Below are positions 5,830 to 13,677 of a stretch of 13,677 nucleotides of DNA, piece after piece. This stretch comes from Enterobacterales bacterium. GTDB lineage: Bacteria > Pseudomonadota > Gammaproteobacteria > Enterobacterales > Succinivibrionaceae. Both the position numbers and the translations under genes were made by a program. Below the pieces are notes generated by a model, which worked only from the letters and a program-made list of their open reading frames with translations, was not told the origin of the DNA and did not search any database. The DNA is taken from contig CAAGDP010000044.1 in NCBI GenBank assembly GCA_900768635.1, positions 1 to 13,677 on the forward strand. Direction: 5' to 3'. Position 1 is the first letter of the stretch; each line of letters opens with the position of its first letter.

Positions 5830-7503
5830 ATGGAAATTAGTAAAGGATCTTATACTGTAAGTTCCTGTTTTTATACCAGTGATGATTTTGAACTTAAAAA
5901 TGTAGTATTCCCGTCTGGAAATACTTACACCTGCTACCATATTACTAATTCATATCCCAGGAATACATATTTAAATTATGCTGCTGAATTAAAACATGCA
6001 AATCTCCCTTCCTTTGTGAAGAATTGTCAGATTTCAGGAAAAGATTCTTTTCTCTACAAGGAGATTAAGGGAGTGATGCTTCCTGATCTTATAAGTAAGG
6101 AAAAATTCCTGAATTTAAAAAGGGCAATTAATATTATTTCAGGTGTAGGTAACGCACTTAAATATCTTTATAAAATTAACAGTAAACTGATTTATCAAAA
6201 TCTAAATCCGAGAAATATTTTTATCAGTATTTTTGGCAAATTTGAAAAATCCTTACTTTTTTCTCTGGAGAAAATCACTGATAAAGAAGATTCAGTATGG
6301 GATGAAAAGCATTTATCCAGTGATTCTGTTTATTATTCACCTGTATCTGATTCACAATCAACCGGGATTAAAAAAGTACTATATTCACTTTCTGCAATTC
6401 TATATTATCTGCTAAAGGGTAAGCCACCTTATGCAGATTATAATTACAATCATAGTGTATCAGTTTCAGAAAATCTTCATTTACTTGAGGAATATCGCCA
6501 TAATCATGAGTTGGATATCAGTGGATTACATAGTGAAGTAGTAAGCATATTAAAAACTGGTCTGGGACTTTACAAGGAAAAATCCTACAACAGTTATGAT
6601 TTATTTTTCAGTGATCTGAACAGGATCTCTTCCACAGTTGATACTAATTCTGAAACCAGCACAGTAATCAGTAGTAAAGAATCACTGATTTCTTCTTCAA
6701 ATTTCGGTCAGGGATTTGATGCTGTCGTGGGTTATGATTTATTAAAGTCCCAACTTAAATCAGATATTATTGATGTAATTCGAGATCCTCAGTCTGCGAG
6801 AAATTTCGGGATCACTATTCCTAACGGAATTCTTTTTTACGGTCCGCCTGGCTGTGGAAAAACATATATTGCTGAACGATTTGCAGAAGAATCCGGTTTT
6901 TCCTTTCAATACATTCACTGCTCAGATATTGCCTGTCCGTATATTCACGGCGGACAATCCAAAATTGCATCAATTTTTAATCAGGCAAGTAAGTCATCAC
7001 CGTCCATAATCTTTTTTGATGAAGTAGATGCCATGATGGTAGATCGCTCCCGGCTTAGTAATGCCAGTGAGGCTGGTGAAGTTAATGAGTTTCTTACACA
7101 GATCAACAACTGTTCTGAATCCGGAATTCTGGTTATAGCAGCTACTAATATACCTGAGATTCTGGATAAGGCAATTCTGCGCTCAGGGCGTATTGAAATG
7201 AAATTTTATATTGGCGAGCCTGATTATCAGGAACGTATTCAGCTTTTCAGGGCATATCTTGCTAAAAAATGTGTCAGTGATGATTTGAAATATGATCAGC
7301 TTGCATCTTTAACTGAGCATTATGTAACAGCAGACATAAAGTTTATAACTGACACTGCAGCCAGACTGGCCTTCCGCCAAAAGAAACAATGTATTGAACA
7401 ATGTGATTTTATAAAGGCGATTAATACTATTAAACCATCAGTTTCCCCTGAAGAACTGCAACGCTATAAAACTTTATATGACAATCATTTGATAGAGAGT
7501 TAG
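5830..7503 (+). CDS. Pseudokinase fused to an AAA+ ATPase
   Basis: 557 residues. Residues about 1-265 follow the Ser/Thr kinase fold: an N-lobe, a KHANLP-type E-helix region, EIKGVMLPDL, and a catalytic loop written YQNLNPRNI (122-130) where kinases have HRDLKPxN. The catalytic Asp is Asn, the usual beta-3 Lys (VAIK) is not found, and no DFG is visible, so it is very probably a pseudokinase. A Ser-rich linker (about 268-292) leads to a classic AAA+ domain of the FtsH/VCP kind: Walker A GPPGCGKT (338-345), Walker B IIFFDE (393-398), sensor 1 AATN (437-440) and arginine fingers Arg451 and Arg454 in ILRSGRIE. The ATPase looks active and would form a ring that remodels or unfolds a partner. There is no protease domain. 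The ribosome site is weak (AGG about 15 bp upstream), and no other in-frame start exists after a TAA at 5800. Confidence 0.85.
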   Translation: MEISKGSYTVSSCFYTSDDFELKNVVFPSGNTYTCYHITNSYPRNTYLNYAAELKHANLPSFVKNCQISGKDSFLYKEIKGVMLPDLISKEKFLNLKRAINIISGVGNALKYLYKINSKLIYQNLNPRNIFISIFGKFEKSLLFSLEKITDKEDSVWDEKHLSSDSVYYSPVSDSQSTGIKKVLYSLSAILYYLLKGKPPYADYNYNHSVSVSENLHLLEEYRHNHELDISGLHSEVVSILKTGLGLYKEKSYNSYDLFFSDLNRISSTVDTNSETSTVISSKESLISSSNFGQGFDAVVGYDLLKSQLKSDIIDVIRDPQSARNFGITIPNGILFYGPPGCGKTYIAERFAEESGFSFQYIHCSDIACPYIHGGQSKIASIFNQASKSSPSIIFFDEVDAMMVDRSRLSNASEAGEVNEFLTQINNCSESGILVIAATNIPEILDKAILRSGRIEMKFYIGEPDYQERIQLFRAYLAKKCVSDDLKYDQLASLTEHYVTADIKFITDTAARLAFRQKKQCIEQCDFIKAINTIKPSVSPEELQRYKTLYDNHLIES

Positions 7504-7510
7504 GAGAAGC

Positions 7511-9421
7511 ATGTTAACTTGTATCAAGGGTAATCCTTTTTTTCTTTTAGGTATTTATGCAAATGCCAAAATCAAAGAGCGAACTGCTCATGTATCTAAA
7601 ATTAAAGCTTATGCCAATGTAGGAAAGTCTGTGGCTTTTCCTTTGGATTTTCCGAATATTACTGAAACTCCGGAGAGAACTGAAGCTACGGTGGAATCAG
7701 CTTTATCGATTATAAATACTCCCAAGGATTGTTTTATACATTCTCTATTCTGGCTCTCAGAAGGGACAAAAGCAGTAGCTGTGGCTTTAGAACATGCCCT
7801 AAGCGGTAATTTGGACAAAGCTATTGAAATTCTTAATAAACAAAGAAATGCCATATCCAGGATTAACTTATCAGTATTATATTATTTAACTGATAAACCT
7901 GATTTGGCTTTGGAAGCTATCTTTTCATTTATTCATGATGAGGGGATGTTCAAAGCCTATATTTCCTTATTCAGAGAATATTCAGGTCATCAAATAGATA
8001 TTACTCCATCAGAAGTATCGGAACTATATCTGGAACATATTCTTCAGGATTTTCCTGCTGGGAATTTAATTGAAAAATTAAAGAATTTGAATATGGATCT
8101 ATCAGTTGAATTGTCATTTCTCAATTTGAAATTTGTAGGTCCGTATTGCACTGAAATTGATAAAGTTCTTTCTAAGGCTAACAGTTCAGACAATGAAAAT
8201 TTAAGTTATAGCGAACTTAGTGAAAAAGCTTCTAAAGTTGTCCTTGATACTTCTATTCCAAGGCAAAAACTACTTGATATAGTTGGAAAGGATAGCAGCG
8301 TTGCTGAAGATGTTATGTCTAAAGTTTCGCAATGTGTGCATGATTGCGCACTGGCAATGCTGCGTTTAAAAGAAAATGAAGAACTTTATCAAGGAAAAAG
8401 TAAGGATATTTCAAAAATTAAAGAATTTCTTTTAAATGATAATTCTGGTTTAAATGCTAAAGTATTTAGTGACATAACTTCTTTTTTAAGAAAAGCATCT
8501 GAAATATCTTTAAGCGATATATTTAAATCAAATATAGAGAATGAATTAGAAGCGGTAAAAACCAAAGATAAAGTTGTTTTTGTGAATAGGAAATATTTGC
8601 TGTTTTCCGTTCTTTGTGACAATTACGGACATTCAACTTCTTCAAATTTATCAAGTGCAATATCTTCAGTTTCCTCTTTTGTTAATTTTGCAATCCCTAT
8701 AATTAAATCAATCCATTCTTATGCAAGTGACGCTTATGTCGTAATGAACCAGATTTCTGATGTTATTATAATAATTCCTTTAAATATCTTATTCTCCAGT
8801 ATGGAAGCCTTTGTACAGCAATCTACTCATTACAATACTTCATTCAGTACAAGAGACTTTGATGCTCTGGTTGATGCTTTAGCTATTGTAAAATTTCTCA
8901 TATCTGAAGTTAATTCAGGAACTTTAACTCCTTCTGAAAATATTGTCGATCGGTTGTCTCAAGATATTCATCAATTCCAAAACATTGTGGATATGGCATC
9001 TGGAGGTCGTTATTATGAATTGAATTGGCGTTACTCTTCTAAAGATTATTTCATTGTTCTCAAAAGTGAGAAAAATTCCACAAGTAACGTTAATCGTGGA
9101 TCCTCTTCTCATTCTTCTTCAAGTAGTACTAACAGTACCAGTACGAGTTCTAGTAATCAGCAATCATCAGGCAGTAATGGACACTGTTATATTGCTACCC
9201 TGGTTTACGGGGATTATGACCATCCTAAGGTAAAAGTTCTCCGGAATTTCAGAGATAACGTTCTTCTTACTAATTATCCCGGAAAGCAATTTGTCAAATT
9301 TTATTATCGATATTCGCCTCGACTGGTGGCATATCTCCGTAATAAAAAACTTATCAACGGTTTTATCAGATTTATTTTGAATGGATTTGTCTATGTGTAC
9401 AAAAAAATTAAGAACATTTAA
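7511..9421 (+). CDS. J-domain-like protein with CFI-box C-terminus
   Basis: 636 residues. The N-terminus (about 7-90) resembles a J domain in layout: NPFFLLGI as helix I, a basic helix II, then a helix ending TPKDCFIHSLFWL. The HPD tripeptide is replaced by a longer FPLDFP-containing loop. A mostly helical middle region follows, with a hydrophobic Val/Ile-rich patch near 390-428. A Ser/Thr/Asn-rich linker (about 522-557) leads to a C-terminal CFI-box domain: CYIATLVYGDYDHPKV (559-574), then LRNFRD and FVKFYYRYSPRLV. CFI-box domains occur at the ends of many unrelated bacterial proteins, with unknown role. The protein sits 7 bp after the pseudokinase-AAA stop, with AGGAG at 7502-7506. Next to an Hsp70 and a GrpE-like protein, a co-chaperone or substrate-delivery role is likely but inferred. 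Confidence 0.7.
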   Translation: MLTCIKGNPFFLLGIYANAKIKERTAHVSKIKAYANVGKSVAFPLDFPNITETPERTEATVESALSIINTPKDCFIHSLFWLSEGTKAVAVALEHALSGNLDKAIEILNKQRNAISRINLSVLYYLTDKPDLALEAIFSFIHDEGMFKAYISLFREYSGHQIDITPSEVSELYLEHILQDFPAGNLIEKLKNLNMDLSVELSFLNLKFVGPYCTEIDKVLSKANSSDNENLSYSELSEKASKVVLDTSIPRQKLLDIVGKDSSVAEDVMSKVSQCVHDCALAMLRLKENEELYQGKSKDISKIKEFLLNDNSGLNAKVFSDITSFLRKASEISLSDIFKSNIENELEAVKTKDKVVFVNRKYLLFSVLCDNYGHSTSSNLSSAISSVSSFVNFAIPIIKSIHSYASDAYVVMNQISDVIIIIPLNILFSSMEAFVQQSTHYNTSFSTRDFDALVDALAIVKFLISEVNSGTLTPSENIVDRLSQDIHQFQNIVDMASGGRYYELNWRYSSKDYFIVLKSEKNSTSNVNRGSSSHSSSSSTNSTSTSSSNQQSSGSNGHCYIATLVYGDYDHPKVKVLRNFRDNVLLTNYPGKQFVKFYYRYSPRLVAYLRNKKLINGFIRFILNGFVYVYKKIKNI

Positions 9422-10991
9422 AGGCACTAAAGGCTTTATAGTTACATTGTTATTATCTTCCTTTTCTACCTTTTCCTGGTGCGAGCCTGCTACTGATAAC
9501 GTCAACAATAATGAGGTTAAAGTAATTGACAAGCAGAGTATCAGTTCATCAGTTAATCATAATAAGGATCAAGAGTCAGTATCTGTTACAGACAAGCAAG
9601 TAATCAACACGTCATCAGAAGCTAATAACTCAGCTGTTCAGAATGAACCGCAGAAAGATCTTTCCAGCAATCCTGCTTTGAAAAATGGGGAGGGTTTATC
9701 CGGGAGTGATCAGGGATCATCTGAGACTGATGGTTCTGTTGATATTTCTCAAAAAAAGGAAATTTCACAGGAGAGTGCTGGAAATACAGTTAAGCAGAAC
9801 ACTGTCAAGTCGGATGGAAGTGATGATTCTGTAACTTCTATTTCAGATAAATTGAAATCTTCATCTGAGGAGAATAATTCCGGGAATGTTTCTGATACGA
9901 AAAGTGACGATTCTAAACAGCACTCTGCGCAAATCAGTGAAGAAAATCCTAAATCTGTAAAGGACCCTGTTAATCCTAATGACAAGGTTTCAGATGAACT
10001 TCCAGCTCAGGGTGAACTTTCTTCATCCTTACAAGTATCACCTGATGATGCTGAAAAAGAGCCGGCTTCACCTTCTATTGTTAATGATCCTTCTATAACT
10101 GATCAGCCTCAGAAAGTTCAGGTAACAGATCAAAAAGTTGCAACAACATCAGAACTTCCGGAATCTCCTTCATCCATACCGGTATCACCTGTTGATACCA
10201 GAAAAGAGTCCGCAGCATCTACTATTGTTAATGATCCATCTAAGACTAATCAGCCTCAGAATGTTCATGTAACAGAACAAAAAACTGTAACAACATCGGA
10301 ACTTCCGGAATTTTCTTCCTTATCTGTATCGGCTGCTGATACCAATAAAGATCCGGCTTCATCTTCTGATGGTCAAGTTCTGATTTCCTCTGGTGAGTAT
10401 ACCCAACTGATATTCTTAGGCTATGCAGTTTTGATTATTAATATTCTGCTTTTCCTTATTCTGATTAAACAGATGATCAAGTCCCGGAGTATTGCAGAAA
10501 GAGCAGTTAAAAACTATCAGGGTTACACTGAAAAGCAACAGGAACTTACCCAGGAAGCATTAGTCGGGCTGGGGCAGGATTTGGAGAAAATTCTGGAGCT
10601 GGCTAAACAAACGGAAGCTTCTGCAGAATCCCATACCGAGGTTTCCAAATCCGGAGACACTCTAAAAAATCAGCATGACATTGTAAAAATTGTGGCAGAT
10701 CGTCTGGCATTTATGAAAGTAACTATGACCAGAATGGATCCTAAGGTTAAGGGGTATAAACAGCTGAGCAAATCTATTTCCCAGATAATTGATAATTTAC
10801 ATGCATCCGGTTATGAGATTATTGATTACCTTGGACAGGAATACAATGACGGTATGAAGGTAGTGGCCACATTTATCACGGACGAAGACCTTCAGGATGG
10901 ACAACGTATTGTTACCGGGGTTGTTAAGCCTCAGATAAATTACCAGGGTGTAATGATCCAGCCTGCTCAGCTTACTGTTTCACAAAATTAA
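9381..10991 (+). CDS. Membrane protein with Ser-rich stalk and GrpE-like tail
   Basis: 536 residues. A signal-type N-terminus (basic KKLRTFKGTKG, then hydrophobic FIVTLLLSSFSTF) precedes about 300 residues of low-complexity Ser/Asp/Lys/Pro sequence with 49-residue tandem repeats. One membrane helix (about 341-363) follows, with basic residues after it. The C-terminal cytoplasmic part (about 370-536) has a coiled-coil-like helix and ends like GrpE: YEIIDYLGQEYNDGM, then IVTGVVKPQINYQGVMIQPAQLTV. GrpE proteins make Hsp70 release ADP, and the Hsp70 gene starts 11 bp downstream. The implied topology is stalk outside, exchange factor inside. The start overlaps the preceding gene by 41 bp with no good ribosome site; ATG 9393 is an alternative. 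No lipobox is present (FSWC does not fit). The GrpE call rests on pattern and context. Confidence 0.72.
   Translation: MDLSMCTKKLRTFKGTKGFIVTLLLSSFSTFSWCEPATDNVNNNEVKVIDKQSISSSVNHNKDQESVSVTDKQVINTSSEANNSAVQNEPQKDLSSNPALKNGEGLSGSDQGSSETDGSVDISQKKEISQESAGNTVKQNTVKSDGSDDSVTSISDKLKSSSEENNSGNVSDTKSDDSKQHSAQISEENPKSVKDPVNPNDKVSDELPAQGELSSSLQVSPDDAEKEPASPSIVNDPSITDQPQKVQVTDQKVATTSELPESPSSIPVSPVDTRKESAASTIVNDPSKTNQPQNVHVTEQKTVTTSELPEFSSLSVSAADTNKDPASSSDGQVLISSGEYTQLIFLGYAVLIINILLFLILIKQMIKSRSIAERAVKNYQGYTEKQQELTQEALVGLGQDLEKILELAKQTEASAESHTEVSKSGDTLKNQHDIVKIVADRLAFMKVTMTRMDPKVKGYKQLSKSISQIIDNLHASGYEIIDYLGQEYNDGMKVVATFITDEDLQDGQRIVTGVVKPQINYQGVMIQPAQLTVSQN
10017..10370 (+). repeat. 49-residue (147-bp) tandem repeats in the stalk
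   Basis: Two full units (residues 213-261 and 262-310) and a partial third (311-330) share VSPxD, KE(P/S)A, IVNDPS, QPQ, V(Q/H)VT(D/E)QK and TTSELPE. The bases are also well conserved, which suggests recent duplication. Repeat number could vary between strains and so set stalk length. Confidence 0.8.
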
Positions 10992-11002
10992 GGAGAAAAT
11001 TC

Positions 11003-13513
11003 ATGGCTTTAGTAAAAATGCAGTATGGCATTGATTTGGGTACTACTAATTCTTCTTTATGCAAATTGGAAAGTGGTGTTGCTGTAATTAAGAAAACCGA
11101 TACTTTAAAAGATACTCTCCCATCTTGTGTATCCTTTTCCCGTAAACAGGTGATTAAGGTTGGCGACAGTGCTTATAACGACAACCGTTCTGAAAAGGCA
11201 AGAGCCACTAAAAAGTGGAAGGAAGGTTCTGCTAATGTCTTCCTAGAGTTTAAGCGAACCATGGGACTTAATTCTACTTACCACTCTTCTAATATGAACC
11301 GTGATTATAGTTCCGAGGAACTTTCTGCTGAGGTGCTGAAGACTCTCAAGTCTTTTGTTTGTGACGAAAATATTTCATCTGCGGTTATTACTATACCTGC
11401 CAAGTTTAAAACAGATCAGATTGCTGCTACCAAGCGTGCAGCAGGTATGGCGGGTATAACCCACTGTGAACTGTTGCAGGAGCCTATAGCAGCTGCCATG
11501 GCTTATGGTCTCAGCTCCAATAAATCTGACGGATATTGGTTGGTATTTGATTTTGGCGGCGGCACTTTTGATGCTGCACTTCTTAGTGTGGAGGACGGTA
11601 TTCTTCAGGTAAAGGATACTGAGGGTGATAATTATCTAGGAGGTAAAAATCTGGATTATGCCATTGTAGATAAAATTCTGATCCCTTACCTGGATAGGGA
11701 ATACTCTATTTCTGAAATTTTAAAAGATGAAGGTCGTAAAAACATTCTCCGCGACGCCTTAAAATTTTATGCGGAGCAGGCTAAAAATCAGCTGTCTTTC
11801 AAAGAAAATACTGATATTACTTCTCAGGTTGATGAGTTTGGCGAGGATGATGACGGTAATGGACTGGAGTTGGATCTGGTCGTTTCCCGCAGTGAGATCA
11901 ATGAAGTAATGAGTCCAATTTTCCAGAAATCTATTGATATCTCCAAAAAGTTACTTCAGCGTAATAATATTGCACAAAATATGATTAATTCCCTTATTTT
12001 GGTGGGTGGACCAACCCATTCGCCGTTGTTAAGGAAAATGCTGGCAGAACAGATCACTCCTAATGTAGATACCAGTATTGATCCTATGACAGCGGTAGCT
12101 ACCGGTGCAGCATTATATGCTTCAACTATTGATACTGAAGTTAAGTTACAGGAATCTTCTCAGGAACCACTGGTGGCATTAAATGTTCAATATGAATCAA
12201 ATACAGTGGAAAAAGAGGAGTTTATTACCGTGAAATACCTGAAGAATGAAACAACAGGTATATCATCGGATTCCGTTCTGGTGGAATTAGTAAGAAGTGA
12301 TCAGGCCTGGTCATCAGGAAAGATATCTGTAAATGAAATAGGTGATGTTATTGAATGCTCACTTCTGGAAGATAAAACCAATTCTTTTAAAATCAATGTA
12401 TATGACGAACAGGGATCTCTTCTCAAAGTTTTCCCTTCAGATATCACTATTATTCATGGTACCAAAGTTGGCAATGCCGTTCTTCCGTATAATATAGGTA
12501 TTGAAGTTACTGATACTAAGAAGGGTAAGGATGTCTTTGTTCCTATTAAAGGTCTGGAAAAGAATCAGTATATTCCTGCGGTTGGTGTTCGAAATGGTTT
12601 GAAACTTCCTAAAACTCTTCATCCAGGTATTAGTTCTGATCGTTTGGTGATCCCGGTTTATCAGGGCGAGTATGACGCAGAAGGTACCAAAGCCTGCTAC
12701 AATGACCATGTCTTTGATGTGATCATAACAGGTGAAGATGTACCTGCAGAAATTCCGGCTGACAGCGATCTGGACATTACCGTTAAGATTGACCGATCAC
12801 AGATGATGCTTCTTGAAGTTATGTTCCCGGCAATTGGGGAAAGTATTGAAAAGAAAATTGAAGTGAAAAGCAGAGAAACTATCAAAGTTTCGGAATTGGA
12901 GAAGTTATTTGCAGAATCAAAGGAAAAGTTATCTGAGTTGAGATCTGAAGACTCCATTCAGTCCAGCGAGATAGATGAAGCAGAAAAATTGATGAAGGAC
13001 ATATCTGATCGCTTTGATGGTGAAAAAAATTCCGAAGATGGGAAAATGCATCTTTTGGCTGATATTCGCCGGGCATTCTTAAGCATGGATAAGGTGGAAG
13101 ATCGTCATGCGGAGGATAAATTTGTTGCTGAATTGAAAGAGACCCTGGCATCTATAGAATCAGCTAATGAACTGCTGGGATCTGACAATGATGATGATGT
13201 AGAGCGTGCCCGGAAGATAGCTGATAGCGCTATGGAAAAGAGAAATATTAACCATCTGAAAGAGGCGGTTTCCACGCTCCACTCCATCCATTTGAAAATC
13301 ACTATGGTCTATCAGCTTATGGGATTTATTGAAAAAATTGATGAGGAGTTCTACTCTACCAAATGGACTAATCAGCAACGGGCTCGTGAACTTGTAAATA
13401 AGGGTAAGGAAGTTATAAATACCCACCCTTCTGTTGGGGTTCTACATCCAATAGTGAGAGAGCTTTTAACTCTTATGGATCGTCCTGAAAGTGAAAAGCC
13501 GAAACTGGGATAG
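11003..13513 (+). CDS. Divergent, enlarged Hsp70 (DnaK-like) chaperone
   Basis: 836 residues against about 640 for housekeeping DnaK. The ATPase domain (about 5-375) is intact: IDLGTTNS (10-17), EPIAAAMAYG (160-169), FDFGGGTFD (182-190) and LVGGPTHSPLLR (333-344). After it the usual hydrophobic linker (DVLLLD type) is absent. A roughly 100-residue strand-rich insert (about 388-487) comes before the substrate-binding beta domain (about 490-620, PYNIGIEV and VFVPIKGLEKNQYIPA). A long charged helical tail follows, ending PKLG, not EEVD-like. The ATG has AAGGAG at 10990-10995. It is the last gene of the operon, next to the membrane GrpE-like protein, which suggests a dedicated Hsp70-nucleotide-exchange pair. 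The altered linker and insert suggest specialised clients or a different link between ATP use and binding. Confidence 0.93.
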   Translation: MALVKMQYGIDLGTTNSSLCKLESGVAVIKKTDTLKDTLPSCVSFSRKQVIKVGDSAYNDNRSEKARATKKWKEGSANVFLEFKRTMGLNSTYHSSNMNRDYSSEELSAEVLKTLKSFVCDENISSAVITIPAKFKTDQIAATKRAAGMAGITHCELLQEPIAAAMAYGLSSNKSDGYWLVFDFGGGTFDAALLSVEDGILQVKDTEGDNYLGGKNLDYAIVDKILIPYLDREYSISEILKDEGRKNILRDALKFYAEQAKNQLSFKENTDITSQVDEFGEDDDGNGLELDLVVSRSEINEVMSPIFQKSIDISKKLLQRNNIAQNMINSLILVGGPTHSPLLRKMLAEQITPNVDTSIDPMTAVATGAALYASTIDTEVKLQESSQEPLVALNVQYESNTVEKEEFITVKYLKNETTGISSDSVLVELVRSDQAWSSGKISVNEIGDVIECSLLEDKTNSFKINVYDEQGSLLKVFPSDITIIHGTKVGNAVLPYNIGIEVTDTKKGKDVFVPIKGLEKNQYIPAVGVRNGLKLPKTLHPGISSDRLVIPVYQGEYDAEGTKACYNDHVFDVIITGEDVPAEIPADSDLDITVKIDRSQMMLLEVMFPAIGESIEKKIEVKSRETIKVSELEKLFAESKEKLSELRSEDSIQSSEIDEAEKLMKDISDRFDGEKNSEDGKMHLLADIRRAFLSMDKVEDRHAEDKFVAELKETLASIESANELLGSDNDDDVERARKIADSAMEKRNINHLKEAVSTLHSIHLKITMVYQLMGFIEKIDEEFYSTKWTNQQRARELVNKGKEVINTHPSVGVLHPIVRELLTLMDRPESEKPKLG

Positions 13514-13515
13514 AG

Positions 13516-13669
13516 CACTGTTGTTTAAGCATTTGTAGTTTTTTTGATAAAGATCAGTTATTTAGCAGGGCCTACGCATGAACGACATCTTTGAAGTGTG
13601 ATTTACGGATCAAATTTCAAAAGAAAAATGTGATATAGGGATCACGGATTCTAAAACACTATTGTTTAA
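13516..13669 (+). repeat. Short imperfect direct repeats bracketing the tail
   Basis: CACTGTTGTTTAA (13516-13528) and CACTATTGTTTAA (13657-13669) agree at 12 of 13 bases and bracket the last 140 bp. They could be footprints of an insertion or excision, or chance. No clear terminator hairpin follows the Hsp70 stop, although a seven-T run occurs near 13540. Confidence 0.25.
13597..13645. promoter_or_regulatory. Paired dyads downstream of the operon
   Basis: TGTGATTTACGGATCA (13597-13612) and TGTGATATAGGGATCA (13629-13644) agree at 14 of 16 bases and start 32 bp apart, three helical turns. The second contains a perfect dyad, GTGAT-N6-ATCAC (13630-13645); the first has one imperfect arm base. 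The spacing does not fit CRP (TGTGA-N6-TCACA). They look like a pair of operator sites, probably for a gene beyond the right edge. Confidence 0.4.
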
Positions 13670-13677
13670 ATGATGAA

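Noticed and set aside
5830..6630. Active Ser/Thr kinase
   Set aside because: The catalytic-loop Asp is replaced by Asn, and no beta-3 Lys or DFG was found.
9465..9482. Lipoprotein signal (FSWC)
   Set aside because: Residues before the Cys do not fit the lipobox; Trp at -1 is not accepted, so a signal-peptidase I site or an uncleaved anchor is more likely.
9167..9532. 121-codon minus-strand frame
   Set aside because: It lies opposite the end of the CFI-box gene and the start of the GrpE-like gene, both well supported by motifs; it is an antisense shadow.
11003..13513. Housekeeping dnaK in a dnaK-dnaJ heat-shock operon
   Set aside because: It is about 200 residues too long, lacks the normal linker and tail, and its neighbours are not the standard grpE or dnaJ.
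13629..13645. CRP site
   Set aside because: The half-sites TGTGA and TCAC are separated by 8 bp where CRP needs 6.

Overview
The window looks like accessory DNA from an AT-rich bacterium that uses sigma-54. A Gram-negative host fits best, because of the RtcR-type sigma-54 activator, the signal peptide plus membrane-anchor protein and the cas adaptation genes. The genus cannot be read from the sequence.

Layout. (1) Positions 3-95 hold the last 30 codons of an unidentified plus-strand gene. (2) Positions 191-2202 on the minus strand hold a two-gene CRISPR adaptation module: a Cas4-Cas1 fusion, overlapping by TAATG with cas2. No CRISPR array and no effector genes are visible. (3) About 1.3 kb without a convincing gene follows (2203-3488). 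It contains a compound hairpin near 2732-2819, a very good sigma-54 promoter at 3099-3115, and directly after it a roughly 100-nt predicted RNA that ends in a long imperfect stem and a T run. This is a candidate sigma-54-dependent small RNA. (4) Positions 3489-5090 encode an RtcR-like regulator (CARF sensor, sigma-54 AAA+ domain, Fis-type helix-turn-helix). (5) A 473-bp gap carries three successive inverted repeats and a weaker sigma-54-like promoter (5489-5505). (6) Positions 5564-13513 form a five-gene plus-strand operon: a small two-helix membrane protein; a pseudokinase fused to a classic AAA+ ATPase; a protein with a degenerate J-domain-like N-terminus, a Ser-rich linker and a CFI-box C-terminus; a signal-peptide protein with a long Ser-rich stalk, one membrane helix and a GrpE-like tail; and an enlarged Hsp70. 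(7) The last 164 bp hold paired dyads, probably control sites for a gene beyond the window.

Main idea. RtcR is best known for switching on RNA repair (rtcBA) when its CARF domain senses an RNA-derived ligand. No rtcA, rtcB or Ro gene is seen here. Instead the regulator sits between a candidate sigma-54-driven RNA and an operon encoding a complete but divergent Hsp70 set: Hsp70, a membrane-anchored GrpE-like exchange factor and a J-like partner, together with an AAA+ ATPase guided by a pseudokinase. I infer a stress- or damage-induced, membrane-associated protein-remodelling system, perhaps a defence or RNA-damage response. The domain calls are read directly from motifs; the regulatory link and biological role are inference.
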